Counted from the first letter of the stretch, positions 30,958-39,879 are shown. The stretch is DNA of 64,000 nt from Prorocentrum cordatum (GCA_963575745.1 CAUYUJ010010402.1:404217-468216); one strand, 5' to 3'. The notes: generated by a model from the sequence alone, not told the origin. Made by a program: numbers and translations.

Positions 30958-32592
30958 GACTTCTTTGGAGGAGCGCGCGCCAGGGCACGCTCCTCCGCAG
31001 CCTTGCGCTCCTCCTTCAAGATGGCCGAATCCTGGGCCGCGGACTCCGCGACCCACTTCAGCAGCTCCGGGCTGATGATGGCCCCGCCCGTCCTCCTGGT
31101 GCGGCCCAGGTAGTAGTCCTGGGAATCGAAATCCTTGGTCGTCTCCTTCTTCTTCTTGACCTTGTGCTCCAGGAACTGCAGGTGCCTCGCGAGCGCCTCC
31201 ATGCTCGCCAGGTTGGCCACGTCGACCTGGTCGTAGGTGCAAGCCAGCTCCAAAATCTCCGACAGCATTTCGTGGGCCACCACGCTATGCTCGTCATCGT
31301 TGAGCTTGTTCTCGTGCTTCCAAGTGGTGTGGCGCTGGACCGGGCCACCGCTTTGCTTGGCAATCTCCTTCACCACGTACAAGGCAGTCCGGGGCCCAGA
31401 CAGCGCCCAGTCCTCGAACTCGCACCGCTCCGATGAGTCCGCCACACTCTTCAGGTCCCGGAAGCGGCGGCCGGCCGCGTCCCGCTTGATCGCCAGCGTG
31501 CGGGCGTCCTCGGCGGGTGGCGGCGTGGGCGTCCCCCCGACAGCCTCCGGCGCCGCGGTCGCCACGAAGGCCCGCATGGCCTCGTCCGCGGTCTCGCCCG
31601 GCGCCAGCCTGACCAGGACCGCCGACTTGCCGCGACGGCCCAAGTCGTAGAGCCCGTGTTGCCCGAACGCCATGAAGCTCTCCGACGGCGTGTCGAGCGA
31701 GTCCGGGAGCGAGTACACCGCGCCCCGCCTGACGTCGCCCTCGGGGACCACGCAGACCCAGTCGCCCCGCTCGCCAGTCGCGCCGGAGCCCGCGGCGCCC
31801 GCCCCCGAGGGAGCGCCCCCGTCAGCCAAGGGCGGAGGCTCAGGCTCCTCGGCGAGCCCCAGCGCCGCGCGCAGCTCCACGGCCTGATCCTCCGCCGCGT
31901 CGATCCACGATTGCAGCGCAGCGCCGCGCGGCCGCTCCGTGAAGCGGTAGACCGGCTGGCCCTTCGCTGCCCCAAGGCCGGCCGGCAAGCCGCCCCGCGG
32001 GCCCGCCTGCCGGAAGTCAGCCACGCTGCGCGTGTCGATCGCCTCCTCGTACATGTCCTCGTCGGGGGTCAGCGCCAGATACCTCGCCCCGCCCAAAGAA
32101 GCGAGGATCAGCCTCTCATGCCACGGTTCCCCTGCCTCCCCGTAGTCGAGGAACACCACGTCCCCTGCCTTCAGGTTGAGCGCCCGGCGCACCAGCGACT
32201 TGGCCGGCATGCTGAACGGGAGCGGCCGCAACGGGCGCTAGCTGCACCTTCACGGGCGCGTCCACGACGGGCGCCAGCTGCTCCGGCCGCTCGACTCGCG
32301 GAGGCGCCGGCGTGGCCTTCCAAGAGCCCCACAGGCAGATCCGCACCGACACCAGGCACGTGCAGATGGTCGCCTGCACCAGCAGCACCGCGAGGACGCC
32401 GAGCAGGATGCCCAGGCCCCCGGCGACGGCCGCCGCGCCCAGCGGCACCGGCGCCCCCCAGACGCCTGTCTCGGAGAGGCAGGCGTTGGCGCTGGTCGAC
32501 AGCGCCAGGGCACAAGGAGAGATCTGAAGTCCGCTGCTGGCGGCCTCGAAGGTGGAGGCTTTGGAGAAGGTGGCCCAGCCGAAATCTCCCAT
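30954..32592 (-). pseudogene. ORF1 (gag-position protein) of the YR retroelement, one frameshift
   Basis: The likely start is ATG at 32592 (MGDFGWATFSKAS), only 8 bp after A1. Residues about 50-85 are strongly hydrophobic (AAAVAGGLGILLGVLAVLLV then ICTCLVSVRI), a predicted membrane segment unusual for a gag. Near 32222-32245 the frame is lost. The next frame continues with AGDVVFLDYGEAGEPWHERL and TPDEDMYEEAIDTRSV, blocks I associate with ORF1 of dinoflagellate elements of this type. It ends with KKKKETTKDFDSQDYYLGRT and stops at TGA 30956-30954. The C-terminal half is mixed-charge and could be helical. The stop overlaps the pol ATG. The function is probably structural or RNA binding; this is inference from position only. 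Confidence 0.7.
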
Positions 32593-32599
32593 TCGCCGC

Positions 32600-32702
32600 C
32601 CCGAGAAAAACCGCTTGAGCCGAGGTGAGTACGGCCAGGCGGGAACTATTAGCATTGCACGCTCTGTGACACTCCGCGGGCTCTGTTTCACAACGCTGCT
32701 AC
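32600..32702 (-). repeat. Split direct repeat A1 (103 bp), 5' end of the YR retroelement
   Basis: 102 of 103 identical to A2. Contains, on the element sense strand at 32634-32614, CCGTACTCACCTCGGCTCAA plus G, which resembles DinoSL at 15 of 21 positions and lies about 20 bp upstream of the ORF1 ATG. Confidence 0.9.
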
Positions 32703-34569
32703 AGGAGGTCGACGACGAGGAGGACGACGAGGCGGCCGCGCAGGACGCCGAAGTGGCAGCGCGTGGACGGCGACGCGCCTGTCCGGCGCCGCGCCGTGGC
32801 CGTGGCCGTCGCGGCGGGGCGAGGCGCCTACACCAGGCACGCCCCGCGCGCTGCTCCTGGGGGCGCGCCGGCGCGGAACGGAAAGGGGGGTGGGGCAGAC
32901 AGGGCTGAGGGGGGGGAGGAGATGGGAGGAGAGAGAGGTTGGAGACTCGTATGATGGCGGTGGTGGAGATGATGGAGGTGATGATTATGCTGATGATGAT
33001 GCTGACGATTATGCTGATGATGGTGACGATTATGGTGATGATGATGATGATGGTGGATAGGACAATAGTGGTAATGATGATGGAAATGATGATGGTGGTG
33101 GTGATGATGATGGTGAATCTTATCGAGATGGTGATGGTGATGGTGATGGTGATGATGATGATGATGAAGCTGATGATGGTGATGAGGATGAGGATGAGGA
33201 TGAGGATGTGGGTGAGGGTGAGGATGAGGATGGTGACGATGATGAGGATGAGGATGAGGATGATGATGCTGATGATGATGATGATGGTGATCGAGATAAT
33301 AATCAGGATGAGGATGAGGATGAGGATTATGATGCTGATGCTGGTGCTTCTGCTGATGCTGATGGTGATGGTGATGATGCTGATGCTGGTTATGATGCTG
33401 ATGCTGATGCTGATGATGATGGTGGTGATGATGATAATGATGAAGATGGTGATGGTGGTGATGATGATGATGACGAGGAGGAGGAAGAGGAGGATGAGGA
33501 GGATGAGGATGAGGATGAGGATGAGGATGAGGAGGGGGAGGAGGAGGAGGAGGAGGAGGAGGAGGAGGAGGAGGAAGGGGTAGGACAAGCTAGATGCGCT
33601 CGCGTCATATCTGACGTCCTACCCCTCCCTCCCATCCCTTCTCATGGCGCTGATTTTCTATATCCGCGGACGCGTATCATAGCGGACCTGTGGAACCGCG
33701 CGCACGTGCGTAGTGGGTGGTGGTGCGCGTGCGTGCGTGCGTGCGTGCGTGCGTGTGTGCGTGGTTGTGGTGGTGGTGGTGGTGGTGGTGGTGGTTGTGG
33801 TGGTGGTGGTGGTGGTGGTGATGGTGATGGTGATGGTGATGGTGATGGTGATGGTGATGGTGGTGGTGGTGGTGGTGGTGGTGGTGGTGGTGGTGGTGTG
33901 TGTGTGTGTGCGTGTGTGCGCGTGTGCTGTGGCATGGCACGGGAAATGACGCCAGCGCTGCAGCGGGAGCACGAGTCGAAACGGGCGGAAGCGCGGAAAT
34001 GAGGCCAGCGCTGCAGCGGAAGCACGATTCGGAACGAGCGGAAGCACGGAAATGAGGCCAGCGCTGCAGCGGGAGCACGGTTCGGAACGAGCGGGGCCCG
34101 AAAATGAGGCCGGCGCCTCAACGAGAGCAGCATTTTGAAAAAAACATGCAGGCGAAAACCCAACTCCCGGGAATCCTGTGTAAACAAGCAGGACGCGGGG
34201 GGGGGTCGGCTACTCCCAGCACGCCATCAGGGGAAGAGGGAGAGTAGTATTCATATTGAGTAATTGTGGAGGAGGCGGAGGCGATTGGTAGGAGCGATGG
34301 AGGGAAGGGAGGATACATGACGACCGGGAGGGCTATCATGACAGCCTGTGCGGCAGTTTTGTCACAAATGACGTCCTCTTTGGTGCATCGTGGGGGCTCT
34401 TGGCATCTTACTACGGCTTCTTTGGATTTACTGTGTTTTTGCCGGCGGCTCAGCTTGGGTGTCTTCGGAAAGGACCAACGTCGTAGGGCAGTCGTGGGCG
34501 TCGGTCGAGCCATCGCGGAGCCTTCCTGGATCGTCTTGGACCAGGGCCGTCTTGGGGGTCTCTTGTACC
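32703..34569 (+). repeat. Right copy of the 1,867-bp direct duplication
   Basis: Begins immediately after A1 with AGGAGGTCGACGACG and ends CTTGTACC, after which the sequence continues with unrelated AATCCTGAAGC. Contents are as in the left copy. Differences seen include C/T, A/G and A/C substitutions and microsatellite length changes. Confidence 0.9.
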
Positions 34570-35416
34570 AATCCTGAAGCTCTCTTGGGGTCTTCTTGAT
34601 CCATCGCAGGCCCTCTTGCGCCGTCTCCAGGACCTGGGTCTGTCGTTGGGTGTCTGGGGCTCTTCTTGAACAGTCTTGCGCCACTCCTGGGCTGGCGTCC
34701 CATCGAGGGCGCCGACGAAGGCACAGACGACAGCGTCGACCGCAACGACGAGGACAAGAGGGAACGGGGCGAAGAACTACGACGACGTCGATCACGAGAA
34801 CGACGGCGGGCAGCTTCCTCCTCCTCCTCCTCCTCCTCCTCCTCCTCACCATCCTCTTCCCTTCGCTGTTCTGTCCTCGCTGCCGTCGTCGCTGCCGCCA
34901 CCTTCGGCGTCGCCAGGCCCCTGGATCTCGGGCGCTGGCCGTTGCCGGGGCTCGGCCAGAGGTGGAGCCGAGAAGGAAGAGGGAGGAGGGAGGAGTGGGG
35001 CAGAGAGCCAACAAGGGGAAGGACTCTACTGGCGTCTCTTGGGGGGAGCTGCTCGGACGTGGGTCTAGCGTGCGCTGGACGAGTGTAGCTTCGTGGCTGT
35101 AGGAGTGTAGAGGGACTCTGGGTCCGTCTCGCAGCGTCGGCAGCGTGGTGCAGCGAGGACACTGCAATCCTCGGGGCCATGTGGGGCTTCGATGGTGTGG
35201 GCCTGTACTGGCTGCTAGGTTCTCCGCCATCATGCCTGGGTTGTCGGCCGGCCAGACCTTTTGGACGGTCTCCCGCGGGCTTCATTTGAAGCTTAGCGCG
35301 GGTCTCGTGTCTTGGAGCCTCTCCGGTCGACACGGGGGCTTGCTAGGCCGTCTTGGAGGCGTCGAGGAATGCATTGGCACGCTCTTGGGGAACCTAGGGA
35401 CCCTCGCGGACCTTGT
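34570..35416. other. No gene; reverse-oriented CCAAGA-family words and a short CCT tract
   Basis: 34500-34680 carries CTTGGGGTCTTCTTG-type words, the reverse complement of the dispersed CCAAGA minisatellite. (CCT)n at about 34816-34850. No coding support. Confidence 0.45.
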
Positions 35417-35514
35417 CCTCCTCCTCCTCCTCCTCCACCTCCTCCTCCTCCTCCTCCTCCTCCTCCTCCTCCTCCTCCTCCTCCTCCTCATCCTCATCAT
35501 CATCATCATCATCG

Positions 35515-35546
<32 letters not shown>

Positions 35547-35547
35547 G
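35417..35547 (+). repeat. (CCT)n merging into (ATC)n microsatellite
   Basis: Pure CCT to about 35488, then CAT/ATC triplets to 35547. Confidence 0.95.
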
Positions 35548-36497
35548 TTCCCCCGACGTCGTGGCTCGCCTTGTGGCCAATCGAGCTGGCGCCTTGAGAC
35601 GAGGGCTGGATGCAGGCTCGCCGTGTGCCCATTCGTAATATACATGTAGTTGGACCCTCAGACGAAACTCCGAGACGGGAGCCTGAACGTATCCAGTCGG
35701 ATCTTCACAGGTGGTTTCGGGTAGCCACGGGTACTCCAGGCCTCCTCCTCCTCCTCCAATCTAGCACTGCGGTCGGGAACTTTTGCTTAGCGTGTCGCCG
35801 CGGCGGCCCCAGCGACACGCCATGCCCTGCAAGCGGATAGCGTGTCGCTCCGCTCCGCGGGGCGGGAGGCTGCGAAAAGCTGGACCGCGACGTGCGTAGA
35901 GGTTCGCGCCGAGGAGTGGTGGGCCAGAACTGGCGGAGCGACACGCCATCCCAAGAGATCATGACCACATGCCTCCCCTCTCCCTCAGTCTACCTCCGCC
36001 TGAGCTGCAGAGCCCCCGCACACCAGACTCCCTCGGCGACGCCTCGGCTGATGGGAAGGGCCTGAACGGCCCTGGAAACGACAAGTCCGTGTTTTAAGCG
36101 GTTCCATGCTGTCCTTTCTGTTGCCGGTTACGTGCGACAGCGTTTCTTTGCCCAGTTCCGTCGCCGTGTTTTTTCCCCGCTCCGCTTTCCAATTCTGGAG
36201 CCCCCTTCTTTGCCATTCCTGGCTGCCGTTGTTGCCACCCTTTCCACCTGTTCCATTTTCACTCTCTCGGACGCGGTGGGAAAAACTGGCCCTGCAGCTT
36301 CCAGGGCCCGAGGAGGGGCCCTCCGGCTCCAGAGCCCGGTCCGAGGCCGCTCGAGTCCACGCCTCAGCTCGTCGCTGCGCGTGCCAGAGCGCGGCCTCGG
36401 GCACCCCACCGGGGTGCAGGGGGCCTCGCAGCCCGCCCGGGGCGGCTCTGCCCGCCGCGGACAAGACATGCCCTGCGGAGGCGAGTTGGGACACCCC
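35548..36497. other. No gene; GCGTGTCGC inverted repeats
   Basis: AGCGTGTCGC (about 35789) and GCGACACGCC (about 35812) form a short hairpin. GCGTGTCGCTCCGC (about 35850) pairs with GCGGAGCGACACGCC (about 35935). The CTCCGCTCCGCGG block recurs near 49898. No protein-like frame. Confidence 0.45.
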
Positions 36498-36746
36498 TCC
36501 CCTCCTCCTCCTCCTCCTCCTCCTCCTCCTCCTCCTCCTCCTCCTCCTCCTCCTCCTCCTCCTCCTCCTCCTCCTCCTCCTCCTCCTCCTCCTCCTCCTC
36601 CTCCTCCTCCTCCTCCTCCTCCTCCTCCTCCTCCTCCTCCTCCTCCTCCTCCTCCTCCTCCTCCTCCTCCTCCTCCTCCTCCTCCTCCCCCCTCCTCCTC
36701 CTCCTCCTCCTCCTCCTCCTCCTCCTCCTCCTCCTCCTCCTCCTCG
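36498..36746 (+). repeat. (CCT)n microsatellite, ~245 bp, longest near-pure tract
   Basis: About 80 CCT triplets with a single CCCCCT interruption near 36687. Confidence 0.95.
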
Positions 36747-37417
36747 TCATGGGCATATCCCCGGCTGATGTCTCCCCCCGCCCAAGTGCGGTTGGGACCC
36801 AGACATCGCTCACGCAGGCGGCAGAAGTCCGCGGTCCGACAAGCGCGCCACACTGCTCGCAAAATAGCTACTCGCAGGGAGGCCTATATCCGCTGGGCGG
36901 AATCTACGACCCATTGCGTCGAAGCAGACATCTGCCTTCGGACGTTTGCCAGTAGGCACTTTGCAACTAGTGGAACGCGCTCGCTGAGTGGTCGCCTACA
37001 AGCCGCAGCACGTGCAGAAAAGCCGCCAACGCTTGGACGAGAGCGCCTTACCATAAGACGGGCGTACCTCTGTGCTAAGGCCACTCGGGCCGCAGTTTCA
37101 TGGGGTGCGGCAGGCTGGAATGAGTAGGGGCAACGCTGGTGCTCTTGTGCGGACCTCTGTCTCGCCTGTGGCGCGTCTTTCGCCTGCAGCCCCCACCGAA
37201 TGGCTGCACGCCCCCCGCAGTGGCTCCCTGGGGGAGCCCTTTCGCGGACCTCCGATCCGATACCATCCTCGCCTCTACTCTTCCCCCGGCTTCTCCTCCA
37301 ATTTCTCCTCTGCTCCCCCTCGTTCACCACCGCGGCCTCCCTCCCCCCTCCGTTTCCGCTGCACTCCTTCCCGTAATCCTTGCTCCGCTCTTCCTCTTCC
37401 TGCCTCATCAGTGTCGC
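36747..37417. other. No gene recognised
   Basis: Moderate-GC sequence with partial similarity to 5640-5765. No supported feature. Confidence 0.4.
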
Positions 37418-37545
37418 CCCACTTCGCTGGATACTGCAGGGGAAAGCGCTATCAGAAGCATTCGAGGGGATCGTCTGGACTGCTTTAGGGCGTCACGGGG
37501 ACTGGTCAGAGCCTCTTGGGTTGAGGGGGGCCGCGTGCTCCCCGA

Positions 37546-37566
37546 AGCCTTCCCAGGAACATCATT
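37546..37566 (+). repeat. Target-site duplication, retrogene 3' side
   Basis: AGCCTTCCCAGGAACATCAT plus T, identical to 39064-39084 on the other side of the retrogene. Confidence 0.9.
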
Positions 37567-37643
37567 TTTGTTGCTCAAGATTCTTTACTCCACATCCAGG
37601 CGACAAACAACTACGGCGGGGATCGGCTACTACGGGATGTATG

Positions 37644-38942
37644 CTACCCAGCGTTCATGCAGCTACCCTCACCTGCGCTGTAGTACTCCCACAAGGCACC
37701 CTTCTGTGGCTCAGACTCGGGATGCAAAAACTTCCACTCGAAAGGGCGCCACGACCTCAAGTTCGACAAGTTGCAGATGGCGCCGTTTCTGCAAGATTTA
37801 CAAAAGGCGGCGAGCGGCATGTCTGGCCTCGGATGGGGGCGCAGCTTGGGGGCCCAGTCCACTGAAGAGCGTCCACGTGAAAATGCAGGAAGAGACCTGA
37901 GATTCCAAGTGAACCTGGGATTGTCGCACACGTCGCAAGGAGCGTGGCTCGGATGCGAGCCCAACCAATGCTCCGCAGAGAACCGACCCAACCCAAAAAG
38001 TGCTGGATCTCCATGGTCCGTTCCTTTAGGCAGCACGCCTTTGTCCATGGCCGCCCGTACCGCCGACAACATGGTCGACTCAAGTTTCAAGGGCGGAGTC
38101 AGGCGGGAGATGCAATCGCATCTGGCCAACCACATATTCACTGGATAGTGCTGGTGCGGCATAGGGCTGAAGCGGCTGCCACACGCGGTGCAAATTTGGA
38201 ACATGTCCTGAGAATGGCACGCATCGGACCATATTCCCTTCATGAGGACTCGCCTTAAATTGTCGTTAAACATACCTGCATGGTAAGCCCCTTTGGTATG
38301 CATGTACACCACAAGATCGGAATGGTGTTTTGAACAATAATCGTAGAGGTGCTGCAATGTAACAATCTCGTTCCCAGTCTCAGACGACTCGACCAACTGG
38401 CACGTGGGGCATTGGAGCAGTGCTGGCACGCCGCTGTCCCTCGGGCCTATGAACGTCCACTTCAATTTCACGCTTTGGTCGAAAGCGCCAGAGGCCCGCA
38501 TCTTGGACAACTGCTCGTTGACAATTGAAGTTGTCAAAGCTTCGGCTCCTTTTTTGATGCTGTTTTCAAACACATGGTAGAACACTGTGAGCGGTCGTGG
38601 CCATGCCCGAATGCCCTGACCAGTCACATTACGAACACGTTCCATGCCCTGACCAGTTACAATCTTCTGAGCAGTCACAGTGCTCTGACTAGTCGCATTG
38701 CTCTGACCAGTCACATTACGAACACGTTCCATGTCCTGACCAAATACAATCCTCTGAGCATTCACGTTGCTCTGACCAACCACATTGCTCTGACGAACAA
38801 GCCCGAACCGCCATGAACTGACGAGCTTGCACGCGCCATGATGCAAGACAACAACAAAAACAAGGGGGGAATAAATCTTCAAACATAGAATGCTGAGCAT
38901 GTATGAAGGAGTGCATTCTGCATTGAGGATTTGTGATCGCAT
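37644..38942 (-). CDS. Uncharacterised membrane/secretory protein, glycosyltransferase-like (retrogene)
   Basis: 432 codons, ATG at 38942 (MRSQILNAEC). A TTG nine bases upstream is in frame but not used here. Residues about 15-35 (MLSILCLKIYSPLVFVVVLH) form a single hydrophobic segment consistent with a signal anchor. Residues about 45-110 are a Gln/Asn/Val-rich repeat with NVTGQ sequons. The remainder is globular, with several Cys and the ordered blocks VVYMHTKGAYHAGMFNDNLR, CTACGSRFSPMP and NMWLARCDCI. That Cys/His-rich pattern resembles uncharacterised glycosyltransferase-like proteins of protists, from memory and without a search, so no reaction is assigned. The expected location is the secretory pathway. 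The ORF has no internal stop or frameshift, so the copy could be expressed if it acquired a promoter. Confidence 0.75.
   Translation of the reverse strand: MRSQILNAECTPSYMLSILCLKIYSPLVFVVVLHHGACKLVSSWRFGLVRQSNVVGQSNVNAQRIVFGQDMERVRNVTGQSNATSQSTVTAQKIVTGQGMERVRNVTGQGIRAWPRPLTVFYHVFENSIKKGAEALTTSIVNEQLSKMRASGAFDQSVKLKWTFIGPRDSGVPALLQCPTCQLVESSETGNEIVTLQHLYDYCSKHHSDLVVYMHTKGAYHAGMFNDNLRRVLMKGIWSDACHSQDMFQICTACGSRFSPMPHQHYPVNMWLARCDCISRLTPPLKLESTMLSAVRAAMDKGVLPKGTDHGDPALFGLGRFSAEHWLGSHPSHAPCDVCDNPRFTWNLRSLPAFSRGRSSVDWAPKLRPHPRPDMPLAAFCKSCRNGAICNLSNLRSWRPFEWKFLHPESEPQKGALWEYYSAGEGSCMNAG
38616..38789 (-). repeat. 87-bp tandem coding repeat within the retrogene
   Basis: CTGACCAGTCACATTACGAA recurs 87 bp apart (38616 and 38703), with shorter ~21-bp subrepeats. 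87 bp equals 29 codons, so the frame is kept and the protein repeats the MERVRNVTGQ block. Confidence 0.85.
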
Positions 38943-39027
38943 TGGTTTCAATATTATTAGCGCAGTGCACCTGTATTAGCGCAGCAAGAATGCATACGGT
39001 GCGACATGCAACTTGCTAGACAAATCG

Positions 39028-39042
39028 CCTGAGCCACCGTGG
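39028..39042 (-). other. Second, decayed spliced-leader relic
   Basis: CCACGGTGGCTCAGG matches the last 15 bases of DinoSL (CCATTTTGGCTCAAG) at 11 of 15 positions and lies immediately 3' of the intact leader, the tandem-relic arrangement expected after two rounds of trans-splicing and retroposition. Confidence 0.65.
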
Positions 39043-39063
39043 CTTGAGCCAAAATGGCTACGG
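39043..39063 (-). other. DinoSL spliced-leader sequence (relict)
   Basis: CCGTAGCCATTTTGGCTCAA plus G, a perfect match to the 21 invariant bases of the dinoflagellate spliced leader; the preceding T (39064 complement) would complete the 22-mer but is shared with the target-site duplication. It is not an SL RNA gene because no GT donor follows. Confidence 0.95.
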
Positions 39064-39084
39064 AGCCTTCCCAGGAACATCATT
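39064..39084 (+). repeat. Target-site duplication, retrogene 5' side
   Basis: Identical to 37546-37566. Confidence 0.9.
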
Positions 39085-39517
39085 GAAGGCAGGCTGCGGA
39101 GGTTCGAATGGAACGCGTGGTGTGTCGGAAAGTTCTATGGAAGGCCCCCTGGGGCCTCGTCATCGTCGCATCACTCCGTTGCGCGCTTCGAGGGAGAGCG
39201 CTCCCAGAAGTATTCGAAAGGATCGTCGGGGCTGCTTCAAGATGTCCACGGGGCTGGTCAGGGCCTCGTGGATGGAGGGGGCATCGTGTGGTCCCGAAGA
39301 CGTCCCGGGAACATCGGTGACGGCCAGTGAGTCAGTGAGGTCCAAGGAGGGCCGAGAGGGACTGCGGAGGGGACGTGCTGGGAGGTCGTGGTGCGTGCCT
39401 GCCGTCGCAGGGCCGTGAGAAGCATGGCGCCGCCAGTTGGCCCGGTTGCGGGCCTGAAGAATCCCACCAGCCCCCTGGGCGTAGGTGATCTAGACAGGCT
39501 CCTCTTCCAACCCCCGG

Positions 39518-39653
39518 GGGACGAGGAGGAGGAGAAGGAGGGGGGAGGAGGGAGAGGAGGAGGAGGGAGAGGAGGAGGAGGAGGAGGAGGAGGAGGAGGA
39601 GGAGGAGGAGGAGGAGGAGGGGGAGGAGGAAGAGGAGGAGGAGGAGGAGGATT
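39518..39653 (+). repeat. (GGA)n microsatellite
   Basis: GGA triplets with GGGA and GAA interruptions. Confidence 0.95.
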
Positions 39654-39879
39654 GTGCTAGGATTGTGCTACTTAGGACTTACGCAGATGGAGAGCACCAC
39701 GCAAGCCGCCTCACGCCTTGCAGGCCGTACTTACATAGGCGTTCCTGGTGAATTGCCGCACTCCCATAACGAATCAGTCTACCCTTGGCCGTTCTCGTTC
39801 GGGATGGTGGATACCTCCTTCACAATACCGTCCACTTACACTGACCGCCAGAAAAGCTTGGCCTAGAACGCGGCTGACA
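39654..39879. other. Short spacer, no gene seen
   Basis: No supported feature. Confidence 0.4.

Larger units (their letters stand above)
26113..32702 (-). mobile_element. Tyrosine-recombinase (DIRS/PAT/Ngaro-class) retrotransposon with split direct repeats
   Basis: Read on the minus strand the order is: repeat A1 (32702-32600), ORF1 (32592-30954), RT and RNase H, tyrosine recombinase, C5-methyltransferase-like domain (stop at 26449), repeat B1 (26437-26387), repeat A2 (26331-26229), repeat B2 (26168-26118). A1-ORFs-B1-A2-B2 is the split-direct-repeat layout known for PAT-like and Ngaro-like tyrosine-recombinase retrotransposons, whose circular DNA intermediate is integrated by the recombinase without an integrase. 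The element is compact: ORF1 starts 8 bp inside A1 and the last stop is 11 bp from B1. Coding lesions (ORF1 frameshift near 32230, pol frameshift near 28265, stop at 27672-27674) make this copy non-autonomous. TAC occurs at both outer junctions (26109-26111; 32700-32702). Confidence 0.9.
37567..39063 (-). mobile_element. Processed retrogene: cDNA of a trans-spliced mRNA inserted by retroposition
   Basis: 1,497 bp bounded by a 20-21-bp perfect direct repeat. On the minus strand the 5' end is DinoSL (39063-39043) directly after the duplication. A second decayed leader relic follows, then about 85 bp of leader, an intact ORF (38942-37644), about 77 bp of 3' UTR, and an A-run (GCAACAAAAA) abutting the second duplication. 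Recycling of trans-spliced mRNAs into dinoflagellate genomes is established, and relict leaders are its hallmark. The perfect duplication and intact frame suggest a recent event. Confidence 0.92.
37418..39325 (+). repeat. Tandem pair of a ~150-bp repeat, split by the retrogene
   Basis: Unit 1 (about 37418-37565) and unit 2 (about 39167-39315) share GAGAGCGCT/GAAAGCGCT, CAGAAG-ATTCGA, GGATCGTC, ACGGGGCTGGTCAG and CC(T/G)GGAACATC in order. The processed gene at 37567-39063 lies inside unit 1's end. Confidence 0.7.

Noticed and set aside
26449-31242. A single 1,597-residue intact polyprotein
   Set aside because: The open frame includes out-of-frame ORF1 (30957-31242) and out-of-frame recombinase (about 28265-27213); only the RT/RNase H and methyltransferase parts are genuine in this frame.
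24246-34569. The 1,867-bp direct repeats as LTRs of an LTR retrotransposon
   Set aside because: They are microsatellite-rich host-like sequence without TG...CA ends or a primer-binding site. The element between them has its own split repeats and a tyrosine recombinase, not an integrase.
36132-37127. 331-codon Pro-rich frame and its overlapping Glu/Gly frames
   Set aside because: Driven by the (CCT)n tract; no non-repeat domain.
39043-39063. SL RNA gene
   Set aside because: The leader is followed by a leader relic and a UTR, not by a GT donor and Sm-site-bearing intron half.
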